Origin: an uncultured Chloroflexota bacterium
Lineage (GTDB): Bacteria; Chloroflexota; Anaerolineae; Anaerolineales; Anaerolineaceae
Direction of reading: 5' to 3'
Assembly (NCBI GenBank): GCA_902786265.1
Contig: CADACE010000032.1
Span: 1-64,000, forward strand
DNA: 64,000 bases
Made by a program: the position numbers and the translations under genes. Positions 63,712 to 64,000 of this stretch are shown here, piece after piece (positions within the stretch are counted from its first letter, which is position 1; each line of letters begins with the position of its first letter). The notes under the pieces are model-generated. The model was not told the origin of the DNA and did not search any database. It was given only the letters and a program-made list of their open reading frames with translations.

Positions 63712-64000
63712 TTACTTCTCGCAATTTTCCATATAGATACGGATGATTTCCAGATATTCATCCGGGTAGAAGCCGATTTCGCCCTGGAAACGGGTCAGAG
63801 CGATCAGTCCGCCGTCGATCTCGGGGATCGAGGCCAGCATGGCAGCGTTGTCCTGTTTCAGACCGCCGCCATAGACCACGGGCAATCCGCCGGTCTTTTC
63901 CTTGATAAAGCGTGCGATCGGGGCAATGACATCCGCTCCCGGCGGCGTTTTCCCGGGGCCGATGGCCCAGATTGGTTCGTAGGCGATAATGACTTTTTCT
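63712..64000 (-). CDS. tpiA: Triose-phosphate isomerase, 3' part
   Basis: The window cuts this gene; the last 95 codons are present. It includes the catalytic Glu region AYEPIWAIGPGKTPPGAD, and the phosphate-binding loop VVYGGGLKQDNAAMLASIP, then DGGLIALTRFQGE. The loop GGGLKQDN and the LTRF segment deviate from ordinary TIM (GGSVKPEN, VGGASL), so it may be one of the TIM-like paralogues that serve other sugar isomerisations. It is upstream of the LarA-like gene in one operon. Confidence 0.85.
   Translation of the reverse strand, partial: EKVIIAYEPIWAIGPGKTPPGADVIAPIARFIKEKTGGLPVVYGGGLKQDNAAMLASIPEIDGGLIALTRFQGEIGFYPDEYLEIIRIYMENCEK

Overview
The window looks like the chromosome of an anaerobic bacterium, and the sequence suggests the Anaerolineaceae (Chloroflexota). 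That placement is inference from protein resemblance: the UvrD/PcrA helicase and the degenerate UlaG-like MBL protein read like Anaerolineae members. The lifestyle evidence is three cysteine-type sulfatases with an anaerobic sulfatase-maturating radical-SAM enzyme, PKTMDND-type phosphofructokinase, and no visible respiratory genes. Two genes appear to be leaderless. Core genes are near 50% GC, while several accessory blocks are clearly AT-rich.

Layout. 1-778 is non-coding and carries a duplicated ~280-bp repeat unit plus a 28-bp perfect hairpin. 779-11250 is ordinary chromosome: pcrA, a divergent sulfatase/anSME pair, an MBL protein-hypothetical-mutY operon, a thioredoxin-like lipoprotein, tRNA-Asn, an acyltransferase, a DUF3990 protein and tRNA-Arg(CCT). 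11216-42515 is a 31.3-kb integrative element inserted at the 3' end of tRNA-Arg, bounded by 37-bp direct repeats. It carries a tyrosine integrase, a HTH/zinc-ribbon partner, an HUH rolling-circle Rep and a large defence/toxin cargo: a 1174-aa nuclease-like protein, HipBST, a GHKL ATPase-nuclease, a McrBC operon with accessory genes, a Fic protein, a vWA protein, a resolvase, an AlbA-type regulator and a fused PARIS-like ATPase-TOPRIM protein. A 42-bp perfect direct repeat encloses the inner 23 kb.

42516-45345 is the decayed remnant of a second, related element at the same tRNA site. It holds a broken rep gene with the same leader terminator and a further copy of the end repeats. 45363-47701 holds a NADAR protein, a REP-associated tyrosine transposase with REP-like hairpins on both sides, an HD hydrolase and a 102-bp relic of an AlbA-type gene.

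47864-64000 returns to chromosomal genes: DUF5714, an MFS transporter, a very large papain-like protein split by a -1 frameshift at a dnaX-type slippery heptamer, DUF554, MATE, two more sulfatases, then pgi, pfp, a TauE/SafE permease, a LarA-like protein and the 3' end of tpiA. Most of the last block is on the minus strand and serves sugar phosphate metabolism.

The most unusual points are the tandem element structure with conserved arm repeats and a rep attenuator, the mosaic McrBC operon, the palindromic iterons around two small element genes, and the possible programmed frameshift in the large protein.
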